Program-made: the position numbers and the translations under genes
Shown here: piece by piece, positions 20,212 through 31,305 of the stretch
How the letters are laid out: each line of letters begins with the position of its first letter
How positions within the stretch are numbered: position 1 is the stretch's first letter
From: Okapia johnstoni
Lineage: Eukaryota; Chordata; Mammalia; Artiodactyla; Giraffidae
Length of the DNA stretch: 64,000 bases
Assembly (NCBI GenBank): GCA_024291935.2
Contig: CM044309.1
Location: 34,744,001 to 34,808,000, forward strand
Direction of reading: 5' to 3'
Notes under the pieces: model-generated
Databases searched by the model: none
The model's input: the letters and a program-made list of their open reading frames with translations, nothing else
What the model was told of the DNA's origin: nothing

Positions 20212-21223
20212 ATTTTTTCATTGTTTAATTTTTTTGTAAATTATTTATTTTAATTGGAGGCTAATTACTTTACAATATTGTATTGGTTTTTGCCATACAT
20301 TCACATGAATCAGCCATGGGTGTACATGTGTTCCCCATCCTTTCCCTCCCTCCCATCTCCCTCCCTATCCCATCCCTCAGGGTCATCCCAGTGCACCAGG
20401 CCTGAGCTCCCTGTCTCAGGCATTGAACCTGGACTGGTGAGCTATTTCACATATGGTAATATACATGTTTCAATGCTATTCTGTCAAATCATCCCACTCT
20501 CGCCTTCTCCCACGGAGTCCAAAAGTCTGTTCTTTACATCTGTGTCTCTTTTGCTGTCTCGCATATAGGGTCATTGTTACCATCTTCCTAAATTCCATAT
20601 ATATGCATTAATATACTGTATTGGTGTTTTTCTTTCTGACTTATTTCACTCTGTATAACAGGCTCCAGTTTCATCCACCTCATTAGAACTGATTTAAATG
20701 CATTCTTTTTAACAGCTGAGTAATATTCCATTGTGTATATGTACCACAGCTGTATATGTACCATAGCTTTCTTATCCATTCATCTGCTGATGGACATCTA
20801 GGTTGCTTCCATGTCCTGGCTATAGTAAACAGTGCTGCAATGAAAATTGGGGTACACGTGTCTCTTTCAATTCTGGTTTCCTTGGTGTGTATGCCCAGCA
20901 GTGGGATTACTGGGTCATATGGCAGTTCTATTTCCAGTTTTTTAAGGAATCTCCACACTGTTCTCCATAGTGGCTGTACTAGTTTGCATTCCCACTGACA
21001 GTTGTAAGAGGGTCCCCTTTTCTCCGTACCCTCTCCAGCATTTATTGTCTATAGACTTTTTGATAGCAGCCATTCTGACTGGCATGAGATGGTACCTCAT
21101 TGTGGTTTTGATTTGCATTTCTCTGATAATGAGTGATGTTGAACATCTTTTCATGTGTTTGTTAGCCATCTGTATATCTTCTCTGGAGAAATGTCTGTTT
21201 AGTTCTTTGGCCCAAGCAGCTCA
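20212..21223 (-). mobile_element. Ruminant L1 (L1_BT-like) 3' fragment
   Basis: A 1-kb 5'-truncated L1 in minus orientation. It holds the 3' UTR (CCCATCCCTCAGGGTCATCC) and the ORF2 C-terminus, readable on the minus strand as LEIELPYDPVIPLLGIHTKE near 20900 and MEYYSAVKKN near 20710. Similarity to other ruminant L1s looks high, so it is fairly recent. The 9-bp duplication TGCTTCTTT at 20203-20211 and 21224-21232 bounds it. Stops and small indels, including a 17-bp duplication at 20735-20768, break the frame. Confidence 0.93.
20735..20768 (-). repeat. 17-bp tandem duplication inside L1
   Basis: GTATATGTACCACAGCT (20735-20751) is followed directly by GTATATGTACCATAGCT (20752-20768), 16 of 17 identical. 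Other L1 copies carry this once, so it is a later duplication that shifts the ORF2 frame by 17 bp. Confidence 0.9.
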
Positions 21224-21232
21224 TGCTTCTTT

Positions 21233-22360
21233 TCTTAAGACCAGATGCTTTTACATTGTGACTACCCACTCTGAAATCAAAGGAAGTCAGGCTTCCTATC
21301 TGTGGATGATTTGTCCTTCCATAGGCAGCCTGGAGTCCATAGAATCTAAGACCTACAATAAAGGAGAAAAATTGCTTAAATGAGATAGAGAATGATCCCA
21401 TCATAGGCCCTTCTGGCTCAAGGAGGGGCAATCATTATCAGTAGCTCTTACTAATGTGCTCAGGAATCAGAATCAAACATTGGAAAGACAAAGGCATCTA
21501 TCAACAGTGGAACTGTGGACAGAACTAATTTGGCTTTATCATCAGCAATAAACAGCTCTGTTTATGTTGCTGCAGTCTCTTGGTTTAGAAATAGAGTTAG
21601 TTTAAAGTAAATACTAAAGAAACTTACTTAGAATTCTTTTTTTTTGGATTATCTGATCTGTTACTAAAAATACATAACAATGTATTAAAATGCTAGTCAA
21701 AGCACAGACAAGAAATTAGGGTAAATGACACAGAAGGTTCTTCTATATTATGGAAGAATAATATGGAAAGAATTAAGCACGTCAAAATTCAAAACAGACT
21801 TCATATTTTAATATGTAGTTTAAGATTCAATATTATTCATTGTAAGAATTGGAAAGATAATTTTTTAATGGGATATGAGGGTTGTAAGTATGTGAGGGGG
21901 TTTGGCTGGACATGAGCATGAACATTTTTCTAACCACTGAGGTTTTCGTAAATTTGTCACTCATCTTATTCATTCTTGAACTGCATGAAGGACCCCATAC
22001 TATATTATTTTCCCTGGAGAGTAAAGACTAATTTCCTCTTCATTTATAGTCAACAAATAATCACTGAGCCAGAGGCATTGCATTATTTTGAGGATTTTGT
22101 GTAACTTGAAATATTTTAGGAGTTTTTGTTGATTCCCATTAAGCAGAAATCTGCACAAGTGAGTTGCCCTGTGGCTAGACATACTATTAGACATTTCAGT
22201 TCCTGGGATTCTGTCCAGACTTTCTCCACAGCCTATTGCCCTAGTACAGACCACCCTATTCCTATCACCTTGAACCTTTGATATTTGATTAAATATTTTT
22301 ATGATCTTAGATTTCTTAATAACTGAATCACTAGCAATGAATCCACAATGGACTGAGAGA
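21233..22360. other. No gene or named repeat
   Basis: About 1.1 kb of AT-rich unassigned DNA. No open frame over 90 codons outside the neighbouring L1 boundary. Confidence 0.5.
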
Positions 22361-23572
22361 CAGTAAATTCTCCAAGCTAGGCTTAAACAGCATGTGAACC
22401 GTGGACTTCCAGATGTTCAAGTTGGATTTAGAAAAAGCAGAGGAACCAGAGATCAAATTTGCCAACATCCACTGGATCATTGAAAAAGCAAGACAGTTCA
22501 GAAAAACATCTACTTCTGCTTTATTGACTATGCCAAAGCCTTTGACTGTGTGGATCACAACAAACTGTGGAAAATTCTTCAAGAGATGGGAATACCAGAC
22601 CACCTGACCTACCTCCTGAGAAATCTGTATGCAGGTCAGGATGCCATAGTTAGAACTGGACGTGGGACAAAAGACTGGTTCCAAATCGGGAAAGGAGTAT
22701 ATCAAGGCTGTATATTGTCACCGTGCTTATTTAACCAATATGCAGAGTATATCATGAGAAATGCTGGGCTGGATGAAGCACAAGCTGAAATCAAGATTTC
22801 TGGGAGAAATATCAATAACGTCAGATATGCAGATGACACCACCCTTATGGCAGAAAGTGAAGAAGAACTGAAGAGCTTCTTGATGAAAGTGAAAGAGTAG
22901 AGTGAAAAAGTTGGCTTAAAACTCAACATTAAGAAAACTAAGATCATGGCTTTTGGTCCCATCAGTTCATGGCAAATAGATGGGGAAACAGTGGAAACAG
23001 TGTCAGCCTTTATTTTTTGGGGCTCCAAAATCACTGTGCTTGGTGACGTCCACCATGAACTTAAAAGACCCTTGCTCTTTGGAAGAAAAACTATGACCAA
23101 TCTAGACAGCATGTTGAAACTCAGAGACATTACTTTGCCAACAAAGTTCCATCTAGTCAAAGCTATGGTTTTTCCAGTAGTCATGTATGGTGTGAGAGTT
23201 GGACTGTAAAGAAAGCTGAGTGCTGAAGAATTGATGCTTTTTAACTGTGGTGTTGGAGAAGGCTCTTGAGAATCCGTTGGACAGCAGGAAATCAGTCCTG
23301 AATATTCATTGGAAAGACTGATGCTGAAGCTGAAACTCCAATACTTTGGCCACTTGATGCAAAGAATTGACTCATTTGAAAAGACCCTGACGCTGGGAGA
23401 GATTGAAGGAGGGAGGAAAAGGGGATGACAGAGGATGAGATGGTTGGATGGCATCACTGACTCAATGGACACGAGTTTGAGTAAACTCTGGGAGTTGGTG
23501 ATGATCAGAGAGGCCTGGCATGCTGCAGTCCACGGGGTTGCAAAGAGTTGGACAGGACTGAGTGACTGAACT
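22361..23572 (+). mobile_element. BovB LINE, 5'-truncated, RT to 3' end
   Basis: A 1.2-kb BovB copy in plus orientation, beginning slightly upstream of the RT frame (AATTCTCCAAGCTAGGCTTA) and ending with GTCCACGGGGTTGCAAAGAG, GGACTGAGTGACTGAACTAA. Its body lacks about 20 bp around 23290 (after TTGGACAGCAGG) relative to the copy at 862-2083. The frame is broken in several places (see the RT entry). Confidence 0.93.
22401..23209 (+). pseudogene. BovB reverse transcriptase, frameshifted and stopped
   Basis: RT remains in the copy above. The N-terminal piece reads ..EKARQF then shifts frame near 22500 because one C of the usual TTCCAG is missing. The main piece (22550-22900) keeps GVYQGCILSPCLF (motif B) and YADDTTLM (motif C), then meets TAG at 22898-22900 where other copies read GAG. 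A last piece (22946-23209) carries [20 protein letters not shown] and the thumb region, ending at TAA. With motif A in the shifted segment, no active enzyme is possible from this copy. It is older or faster-decayed than the copies at 862 and 39219. Confidence 0.85.
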
Positions 23573-23585
23573 AAGCTCTTTAATA

Positions 23586-24193
23586 TGTCAGCATTCTTGA
23601 TGAAGAAAGACTACCTGAGGCTACATTAAAGAAACCAGAGAAGCTCATCAAAAAGATTACCTGAGACTGGATTCCCTGCACACAGCCTAATCTTATTAGC
23701 AACCCCATCTTTGCACCATTGCTACAAATACATGTGTGGGTGGGTGCATGCTCAGTCATGTCCAATTCTTCAGGACCCTTTGAACTCCTCTGTCCATGGG
23801 ATTTCCCACTCAAGAATACTGGAAATTGTTAATCACTCAGTTGTGTCCAACTCTTTGCTACCCCATGGACTGTAGCCTGCCAGATTCCTTTGTCCATGGG
23901 ATTCTCCAGGCAAGAACATTGGAGTGGGTTGCCATTTCCTCCTCCAGGGGATCTTTCTGACCCAGAGGTTGAACTCAAATCTCCTGTGTCTCCTGCAATG
24001 GCAGTCAGATTCTTTAACAATGAGCCACCCGGGAAGCCCAAAACTCCTCATCAAGTCCTCTGAGTTGGGACACAGATTTTTGGGGTAGGAGCCCATTGAG
24101 CTGGCAAAGCAATAAAACTGTTCTTTTCTTTTTCGCTCAAAACTGTCTTTATGATGAGATTCGGCACCAATGCACAAAGGCTGTGCTTTCAGC
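23586..24193 (+). mobile_element. ERV LTR split by a Bov-tA
   Basis: Left part 23586-23734 (TGTCAGCATTCTTGATGAAG, GAGACTGGATTCCCTGCACA); right part 24041-24193 with TCTGAGTTGGGACACAGAT, GGAGCCCATTGAGCTGGCAA, poly(A) signal AATAAA at 24111-24116, then CTGTTCTTTTC and a TTTCAGCA end. The layout fits a plus-strand ERV LTR with a Bov-tA in U3/R. No target duplication of the LTR was found, and the BovB lies directly against its left end. Confidence 0.55.
23735..24040 (-). mobile_element. Bov-tA SINE with an extra partial BovA unit
   Basis: A full antisense Bov-tA (about 23825-24040, head GAGCCACCCGGGAAGCCC) is preceded at 23735-23824 by a second, partial BovA unit (GCTCAGTCATGTCCAATTCT, CTCTGTCCATGGGATTTCCC). 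This is either a dimeric Bov-A-type SINE or two insertions. Confidence 0.88.
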
Positions 24194-24945
24194 ATGAGAA
24201 TGAAAAGCATGACTGAAAATATCTAAGAAAGACAGGGGAAAAAGATGTTCTGGATAAACAAGTGGTAAAAATAATAGTGCTATAATCAGAAACACAGAGA
24301 ATACCTAATACTAAAATCTTGAGAGAGAGGGAGAAAAAGAGGGAGAGAGCGAGGTCGCAAGAGTGAGAGAAATGCATAAATAGAATTTCCTCTCCTCATC
24401 TTAAAAATTTATGTCAACTCTGATTTAGTTAGCGTATGTTGCAATGTCTCCCTAGCAACAGTTTCTCATTGGTCACTCAACCCCTTTGTGATTCTATGAA
24501 ATCCAGGTCAAACTTATGCCTAAACACAGAGCCCCACCACCACCCTCATGATACGATAAGCAGAAACAGCTCAAGGGGACAGCAGTAAGAACAATTCCTT
24601 TTTCCAATTAGGGCCTAACGATCTTTCCTAAGGGGCTACCTTATCAAATGCAACCAGACAGAACCAATCTCTTCTTGCCAATTAAGCTCTCATTTTTTGA
24701 AGTAAGATCAATAAAAGCATTACAGAGTTATTGGTTGCCTCAAATATGAATATAAGCCTGCATAAACACAATCCTAAATTGCAGAGACACATCTGGAGAG
24801 AACATCCTGGGGCAAAGTCTCCTGGGACACGGTAAATGTAGCAAAACCAGAATTTACTTGGAATGAACTACTCGGTGTTCAAGTTGTCTCAAATTCTAGT
24901 TATGAAGAAAGACAAGTAAACTGCTATTACACAACAAGGGAAGTT
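24194..24945. other. Unassigned; GA-rich tract and possible LTR
   Basis: 24320-24355 is a purine-rich (GAGAGAGGGAGAAAAAGAGG) tract. From about 24413 to 24840, CCTAGCAACAGTTTCTCATT, AGCCCCACCACCACCCTCAT and TCAATAAAAGCATTACAG suggest an LTR with CCAAT-like and poly(A) signals, but I cannot find clean ends. Confidence 0.35.
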
Positions 24946-24949
24946 GTGG

Positions 24950-25150
24950 TGGTTTAGTTGCTAAGTCCTGTCTGACGATTTTGACCCCAAGTACTGTAAC
25001 CCACCAGGCTCCTCTGTCCATGGGATTTCCCAGGCAAGAATATTGGAGTGAGTTGCCATTTCCTTCTCCAGGGGATCTTCCTAACCCAAGAATCAAACCC
25101 AGGTCTCCTGTATTGTAGGCAGATTCTTTACCACTGAGTCACCAGGGAAA
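24950..25150 (-). mobile_element. Bov-tA SINE
   Basis: Antisense Bov-tA (GTTTAGTTGCTAAGTCCTGT to CACTGAGTCACCAGGGAA). It ends immediately before the MLT1 LTR. Confidence 0.92.
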
Positions 25151-25154
25151 TACT

Positions 25155-25553
25155 GGGTTGAACTGGCTCCTCAAACATCATGCGTTAAATTTGGGTAATA
25201 AACCCTAGTACATCAAAATGTGACCTTCTATAGAGTCTTTATAGAGATAATTAAATCAAAATTAGATTATTAGAGTCGACCCTAATCCAATATGATTGGT
25301 TCATAAAAAGAAGACATTTGGGAACAGATACATGCATACAAGAAGACATGTGATATTAACATGAAGATGACCATCTCTTTAGTCAAGAAGATAGGTTCCT
25401 TCTTCACAAATTTGCCCTCAGAAAGAACCAGCCCTACTGACACCTTCATTTCACACATCTAGCTTCCAGAACTGTGAGACAGTAAATTTCTGTTGTTGAA
25501 GCCACTGAGTTTGTGGCACTCTGTTACTACAGCCCAAACAAACTAATACAGGG
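25155..25553 (+). mobile_element. MLT1 (ERVL-MaLR) LTR
   Basis: Plus-strand MLT1 with blocks in consensus order: AATGTGACCTTCTATAGAGT, GTCTTTATAGAGATAATTAA, GACCCTAATCCAATATGA, TCAGAAAGAACCAGCCCTAC, CTTCCAGAACTGTGAGACAG, TTTCTGTTGTTGAAGCCACT, and the end CAAACAAACTAATACA. Nearly full length and old. Confidence 0.83.
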
Positions 25554-25664
25554 ATTTATTGTAAACACCAAGGAAAGTATAAGAAAGTGCCAGAAATGAC
25601 ATTTTACATAAATTTGTGAAAGCCAGTAACAATAAGATTTAATTTGCATAGAAGAGTGGTTAAT

Positions 25665-25960
25665 CTATTTAACAAATCTTTATTAAGTATCTACTATGTA
25701 AGAGATATTTCCTAGGCATTGTGGGTAAAGCTCAGAATGATGTGGATCCTTACGGAGTTTACAATCTGATGGAGAGAGACAAGCAATAAACAAAATTTAA
25801 AATTAGAATTATTTCTGATTGAGATAAAACACTGAAAGAATAAAAAGGATAATATTATAGACTATAACCAAGGAGATATGTCTAGATAGGCTTGTCAGGA
25901 AACGACCATCCAAAGAAACAAAAAGAAGTGTTTGATATTTACTTTTCAAATCAGCAAAGT
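25665..25960 (+). repeat. Unassigned ancient mammalian repeat
   Basis: AACAAATCTTTATTAAGTAT, CTACTATGTAAGAGATATTT, CCTTACGGAGTTTACAATCT and GACAAGCAATAAACAAA follow the common TTATTGAGCACCTACTATGTGCC-type repeat also seen at 9575. Confidence 0.4.
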
Positions 25961-26667
25961 TAAGTTTAAAAGAGTTTCTTCCAGATAACCACCTGGTTTT
26001 ATTTCAAATTCATGTGCTGAGAAATTCATTTGAACGCATCATTAGGAATTGCCCTTGTAATACCAGGGAATGACATTCCTCATAATACTTCTGGGGATTG
26101 TAATGTTTATAAAAATATTTGAGACACATGATGGTGAAGGATTGCAAAGGATTCTGGTCCCTCTCTAAAATAGATTTTGGGACATGTCTCCCAAGAAACA
26201 GAGGGACAGGTAGACCCTAGGATCAATTTCTGAAGTGACATAACAAAGTAAAAAACTTTCAGGAGAGCTAAAGAACTGGAGCTCCAAAGTGTGTTTAAGA
26301 TGAGGTGTTGGATGTTAGGGAACTTATAGTGAGGCTACATAATTAGCTTGGGTGAAAGATTTTTCTTTATACCTGTATCTCTTATCCACTTAACCTGAGT
26401 GAATTACTGTCTGTACCATCACTCCTAAGCATCAGGTAAGCTATTGATCCAAACCAGGGTCAACAATGGTATATATGTATATCAGTGTAGCCCAAGAGCT
26501 GGGTGAACCAGTTATTTCAGTGATCTCAAATTGTTCAACAGAGCATGGAGCTTTCCCCACCTCCAAACACTGGGCCCAGATAATAACATAAAAAAAAGCA
26601 TTTTTACTTCTTACAGAAAAGCAGTGCCTAGTGTGAAGTCTGCCATGGTTTTTTGGTTGGGCTCAGG
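25961..26667. other. No gene or named repeat
   Basis: About 700 bp of unassigned sequence with no open frame of note. Confidence 0.5.
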
Positions 26668-26838
26668 GCTTGCCTTATGGTTCAGCTGGTGAAGAACTCG
26701 CCTGCAGTGCAGGAGACCTAGGTTCGATCCCTGGGTTGGGAAGATCCCCTGGAGAAGGGAAAGGTTACCCACTCCAGTATTATGGCCTGGAGAATTCCAT
26801 GGACTCTACAGTCCATGGGGTCGCAAAGTGTTGTCACT
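26668..26838 (+). mobile_element. Bov-tA SINE
   Basis: Plus-strand Bov-tA (GGGCTTGCCTTATGGTTCAG to GTCCATGGGGTCGCAAAGTG), ending early in the tail. It lacks the CACGACTGAGCGACT end, so it is slightly 3'-shortened or decayed. Confidence 0.9.
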
Positions 26839-26859
26839 CAGTATGAGGAATTGTGATGT

Positions 26860-27260
26860 TACATGCAAAAGACATAAATAGAGAGATAAGTGAAAAATTG
26901 GAGCCAGTATTTCAATTTGCCTCTAAGATTGTCACTAAGTTTCTCAATAGAGTCACTAGATTTCAGAAGACAGTGAAAAATTATGTTCAAAGTGATGAAG
27001 GGAAAGAATATTAGCCTATAATTTTATACTACATTAAACTAATATTGATATAAAAGTATAAACTTATGTTAAAAGTGATGAAGGGAATGAATATTAGTCT
27101 ATAATTTTATACTACATTAAACTAACATTGATATACATGTGTAAACTAAATATATTTCTGGAATAAAGTCTTCATAAGATTGAATATACAAAATTCTTCT
27201 TAGAACACATTCTCTGAAGAGGTATACAGCAAGAGAAGAAATTACCCCAGGAGAACAATG
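26860..27260 (+). mobile_element. Old L1-like remnant (tentative)
   Basis: CAGAAGACAGTGAAAAATTA, TGTTCAAAGTGATGAAGGGA and ACAGCAAGAGAAGAAATTAC echo an L1M segment (AAGTGCTGAAAGAAAAAAACTGTC..). It includes the 83-bp duplication given separately. Confidence 0.35.
26981..27146. repeat. 83-bp direct tandem duplication
   Basis: Unit 1 (26981-27063) and unit 2 (27064-27146) both start TTATGTT and share AAGTGATGAAGGGAA, TATAATTTTATACTACATTA and AACTAAYATTGATATA. They differ at about ten positions, so the duplication is not recent. Period 83 bp, two copies. Confidence 0.93.
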
Positions 27261-27384
27261 AGGGGCCTAGGAGAAATATATTTACTAATATATTAGTAAA
27301 TTATATTATTGTTTAAGTAGGCAAGGATCAACTATGAAACACGTATTCATAATCATCTAGAATCAAAGTTTAGTCCAGAGGTAT

Positions 27385-27590
27385 GTAGTCAACCTCTCTA
27401 TGATGGCAGAAATACTCTATATTTGTGCTAACCAATATGCACACCACTAACAATGTGGAACCATTGATCACTTGTAATGTGACCAGGACAACATAGAAAC
27501 TAAACTTTAAATTTTCCTTTATTAAATAATTTAAATATTTGTATGTGGTTAGTGGTTACTGTTTTGGACAAAACAGAAATTATGTGGTAG
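27385..27590. mobile_element. MER5A-like hAT (Charlie) MITE
   Basis: CTATGATGGCAGAAATACTC, TATATTTGTGCTAACCAATA, CACTTGTAATGTGACCAGGA, AACTTTAAATTTTCCTTTAT and TGTGGTTAGTGGTTACTGTT follow the MER5A consensus from end to end (GATGGCAGAAA..GTGCTGTCCAATA..GAGCACTTGAAATGTGGCT..GTGGCTAGTGGCTACC). Non-autonomous and ancient. Confidence 0.78.
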
Positions 27591-27855
27591 TTGGAAGTGG
27601 GAATAATATCAAGAGAATAAACTGAGGTGAGAACATTGTTTCAATACAGTAAGTGATACACATATTGATTAGGTTTAATATATTGAGACATAAATAGAAA
27701 TACATGCATAGGGTTTAATAAGTAACCAAAAATGAAAGAGAATGTATTAAATGGAAATTCTTAGAGGAAAAGTCTCCAAAGGAAAGAAGAAAAGTGGAAG
27801 CCAAATAAGTTGACAAATAAAAAACATTGAGAACCAAGATGAAGAAATAAGTATA

Positions 27856-28643
27856 ATTCAGTTCAGTTCAGTCACTCAGTCATGTCTGACTCTTTGCAAT
27901 CCCATGGACTGCACCACGCCAGGTCTCCCTGTCCATTGCCAACTCCTGGAGTTTACTCAGACTCATGTCCATTGAGTCAGTGATGCCATCCAACCATCTC
28001 AACCTCTGTCATCCCCTTCTCCCAACTTCAATCTTTTCCAGCATCAGGCTCTTTTCCAGTGAGTCAGTTCTTTGCATCAGGTGGCCAAAGTATTGGAGTT
28101 TCAGCTTTAGCATCAGTCCTTCCAATGAATATTCAGGACTGATTCCTTTAAGATGGACTGGTTGGATCTCCTTGCAGTCCAAGGGACTCTCAAGAGTCTT
28201 CTCCAACACCACTGTTCAACAGCATAAATTCTTTGGTGCTCAGTTTTCTTTATAGTCCAACTCTCACATTCATTGCTTTGACTAGACAGATCTTTGTTGG
28301 CAAAGTAATGTCTCTGCTTTTTAATATGCTGTCTAGGTTGGTCATAACTTTTCTTCCAAGAAGCGTCTTTTAATTTAATGGTTGCAGTCACTATCTGCAG
28401 TGATTTTGGAGCCTCCAAAAATAAAGTCTGTACCTGTTTCAACTGTATCCCCATCTATTTGCCATGAAGTGATGGGACCGGATGCCATGATCTTAAGTTT
28501 TCTTAATGTTGAGCTTTAAGCCAACTTTTTCACTCTCTTCTTTCACTTTCATCAAGAGGCTCTTTAGTTCTTCTTCACTTTCTGCCCTAAGGGTGGTGTC
28601 ATCTGCATATCTGAGGTAATTGATTTTTCTCCTGGCAATATAA
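27856..28643 (-). mobile_element. BovB 3' fragment
   Basis: Minus-strand BovB from its 3' tail (TTCAGTTCAGTTCAGTCACT) to within the RT domain (ATCTGCATATCTGAGGTAAT, antisense of the YADD region). About 790 bp, 5'-truncated just after the catalytic motif. A minus-strand frame carries scattered stops. Confidence 0.93.
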
Positions 28644-30150
28644 TAGTTATTATAATAGTTCTAAGAAGGCAAATGATCACAGAAAATTCAGATTGGAAAT
28701 TGAGCATATGGTTTTCAAAATAAATGAAATATAAATATTTACAAAAAGAAGATGGAAAAAATTGATAATATTGTAGTCCTTTCATTCGAATAAAGATTTT
28801 TAATAAAAAACGATTTAGGAAATAATTTTAACTTCAGCCCTAATAAAGAAATACTCCTTATATTCTTGAATTTCAATAAGTATTTGTCACTCTTTCTGGC
28901 TTCCTAGTCTCTGAATTTCCTTCCTATGTCTAACTAATCTCCTACTGTATGGTACAGAGCCACCCAAATATAGAAGCATAAGATGCCAGACGCTTACTCT
29001 TCAGTCTTTCCTGGAGCTCTGCTTACTCATACACTTGCATTAGGCTTCGACTGAGAAGGTAATGATGCAAAGATGTAGGGCCTCTGGGATACATACTGGA
29101 GATGGTAGCAGAGGTCATATCAGGTCTTGAGAGGCAATTCTGGCGGCAATCTATGGCAGTTTCTACTCTGTCCAGCGTTGGCTGAATGGTCAAGATTCAA
29201 TATCTGTTTCAAGATGTGATGGTGCTTGGAGGAAATTTTCTTAACTCTCTATCTTCAAACCTGGTTCTCTGCCTTCCCTCTTCCCTTTCCCTTTCCCTCC
29301 TCTCATCACTCCCACATTAAAATTCTATGAACTATTTAACATCCTCTAAATAAAATATTTTATGCTTAGTCATGGTTGGCTTCTGATTCTTCCAACCAAG
29401 AGCTGCATTTGATGTAAGAGTCTCTAATAATAACTAGATTAGACAACTCGCTTTCTTTTGCTATTTCAAAGAGAGATATAGACTGTGCTTTATGTCTTGT
29501 GTCTGGGTGAGAGGCAATGGAAGATTTCATGACAACCACATCCACTGTTTTAAAATGGGTCTCTTCTCCAATGGCTAATTTGCTCATTTTTTTCAGAGAA
29601 GTGAATATTCACCAAAGCCCCCTATTGCAGATAGCAAAGAAAATTCAGTTCAAAAGGAAAGTTCTTTACAACTTAGAAAACTCTCTTTATTCAACAAGGA
29701 TATTTTGATGAGCATTTTGTAACCCTTTCAAAATCAATAGAAAATGGTTACATTTACATTCTCTGTAGTCTCTGATTATGTAATAGATTTTAGTGATGAT
29801 AACTCTCCTCAGTCAAGTAGCCACTTGAGTACTTACCTCTGATACTTTAAAATACCATGATAGGTATTACCTACCATTACATATCATTATCTACCTACTT
29901 ACCTAAAGATTATCTGTCTTTAAAATCTGCCATTTCATTCATTTATTTTCTAAATGGTGAAAGCACCATTTAGAGAGCCTGTTCACAGGAAATCAATGAA
30001 AATTAAGTAAGAGGGCATTTTAATTACACTGGCTTCCTTGTACACCTATTTAATAAAGAAAGGAATTGCATAAATCCCTTGACTTTACCAGGCCCCTGCA
30101 AATTGAAAATACATAAAAACAAAAATGGGATAAGATTGAACTGAATAATG
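28644..30150. other. No gene or named repeat, 1.5 kb
   Basis: Unassigned DNA. The portion 28980-29300 has LTR-like complexity (GCAAAGATGTAGGGCCTCTG, GAGGTCATATCAGGTCTTGA) but no TG/CA ends or poly(A) signal I can defend. A short CCCTTTCCC tract lies near 29280. Confidence 0.4.
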
Positions 30151-30151
30151 G

Positions 30152-30688
30152 CTTCAGTCAGTTTAGTCACTCAGTCATGTACAACTCTCTGAGGGACTGT
30201 AGCACGTCAGGCCTCGCTATCCATCACCAACTTCCAGAGCCTGGGCAAACTCATGTCCATTGACTCAGTGATGCCATCCAACCATCTCATCCTCTGACAT
30301 CCCCTTCTCCTCCTGCCTTCAATCTTTCCCAGCATCAGGGTCTTCTCTGAGTCAGCTCTTCACATCAGGTGGCCAAAATATTGGAGCTTCAGCTTCATCT
30401 CAGTCCTTCCAATGAATATGCAGGACTTATTTCCTTTAGGATTGACTGGTTTGATCTCCTTGCAGTCCAAGGAACTCTCAAGAGTTTTCTCCAACACCAC
30501 AGTTCAAAAGCATCAGTTCTTCGGTGTTCAGGTTTCTTTATAATCCAACTGTCACATCCATGCGTACCTACTGGAAAAACCACAGCTTTGACTAGACAGA
30601 CTTTGTTGGCAGAGTAACGTCTCTGCTTTTTAATATGCTGGTTGGTTATAACTTTTCTTCCAAGGAGCAAGCGTCTTTTAATTTCTTG
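30152..30688 (-). mobile_element. BovB 3' fragment
   Basis: Minus-strand BovB from TTCAGTCAGTTTAGTCACTC to AAGGAGCAAGCGTCTTTTAA. It lacks several short segments (for example the TCTAGG normally between TGCTG and TTGGT near 30640), so it is more decayed than the copy at 51110. Confidence 0.92.
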
Positions 30689-30886
30689 ACTTAATTCGCT
30701 ATTAATTTAACCATGTACACTTATCATACTGACACTGACAAAAGCTACTGTTGTTGTCCAGTGTTGGTGAAGGTGTGGGGAAATAGTGCCTCCTGTATGG
30801 TGTTGGTGACGGGGCTGAGTTTTTCCATTGTTTTGGATAGTGAATGTTATTGCCAATTAATTTAAGATATTTGGAATTTCTGGTCA

Positions 30887-31305
30887 GGCTTCCCTAGTGG
30901 CTCGGGCTTCCCTTGTGACTCAACTGGTAAAGAATCAGCCTGCAATGCAACAGACCTGGGTTCGATCCTGGGTTGGGAAGATCCCCTGAAGAAGGAAAAG
31001 GCTATCCACTCCAGCATTCTGGCCTGGAGAATTCCATGGACTGTATAGTCCATTGGATTGCAGAGTCAGACACGACTGAGCGACTTGCGTTTCACACCCT
31101 TGTGGCCCAGTCGGTAAAGAATCCGCCTGCAGTGCAGGAGACATGGGTTCCATATATGGGTTGGGAAGATCCCCTGGAATAGGATAAGGCAACCCACTCC
31201 ATTATTCTTGCCTGGAGAATCCCCAAGGACAGAGGAGACTGGCAGGCTACTGTCCATGGGGTTGCAAAGAGTAGGACACGGCTGAGCAACTAAGCACACA
31301 GCACA
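30887..31305 (+). mobile_element. Outer Bov-tA SINE, split by a second Bov-tA
   Basis: The head (GGCTTCCCTAGTGGCTC, 30887-30903) is separated from its body, which resumes at 31097 (CCCTTGTGGCCCAGTCGGTA) and ends with CGGCTGAGCAACTAAG. Outer target duplication: GAATTTCTGGTCA at 30874-30886 and GAATCTCTGGCCA at 31306-31318 (11 of 13). Confidence 0.9.
30904..31096 (+). mobile_element. Inner Bov-tA SINE
   Basis: Complete plus-strand Bov-tA (GGGCTTCCCTTGTGACTCAA to ACTGAGCGACTTGCGTTTCA) within the head of the outer SINE. Its target duplication is CCCTAGTGGCTC at 30892-30903 and CCCTTGTGGCCC at 31097-31108 (10 of 12). Confidence 0.9.

Noticed and set aside
22702..23472. 256-codon minus-strand open frame
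   Set aside because: It is the antisense shadow of the BovB copy at 22361-23572; similar antisense frames recur over every BovB piece.
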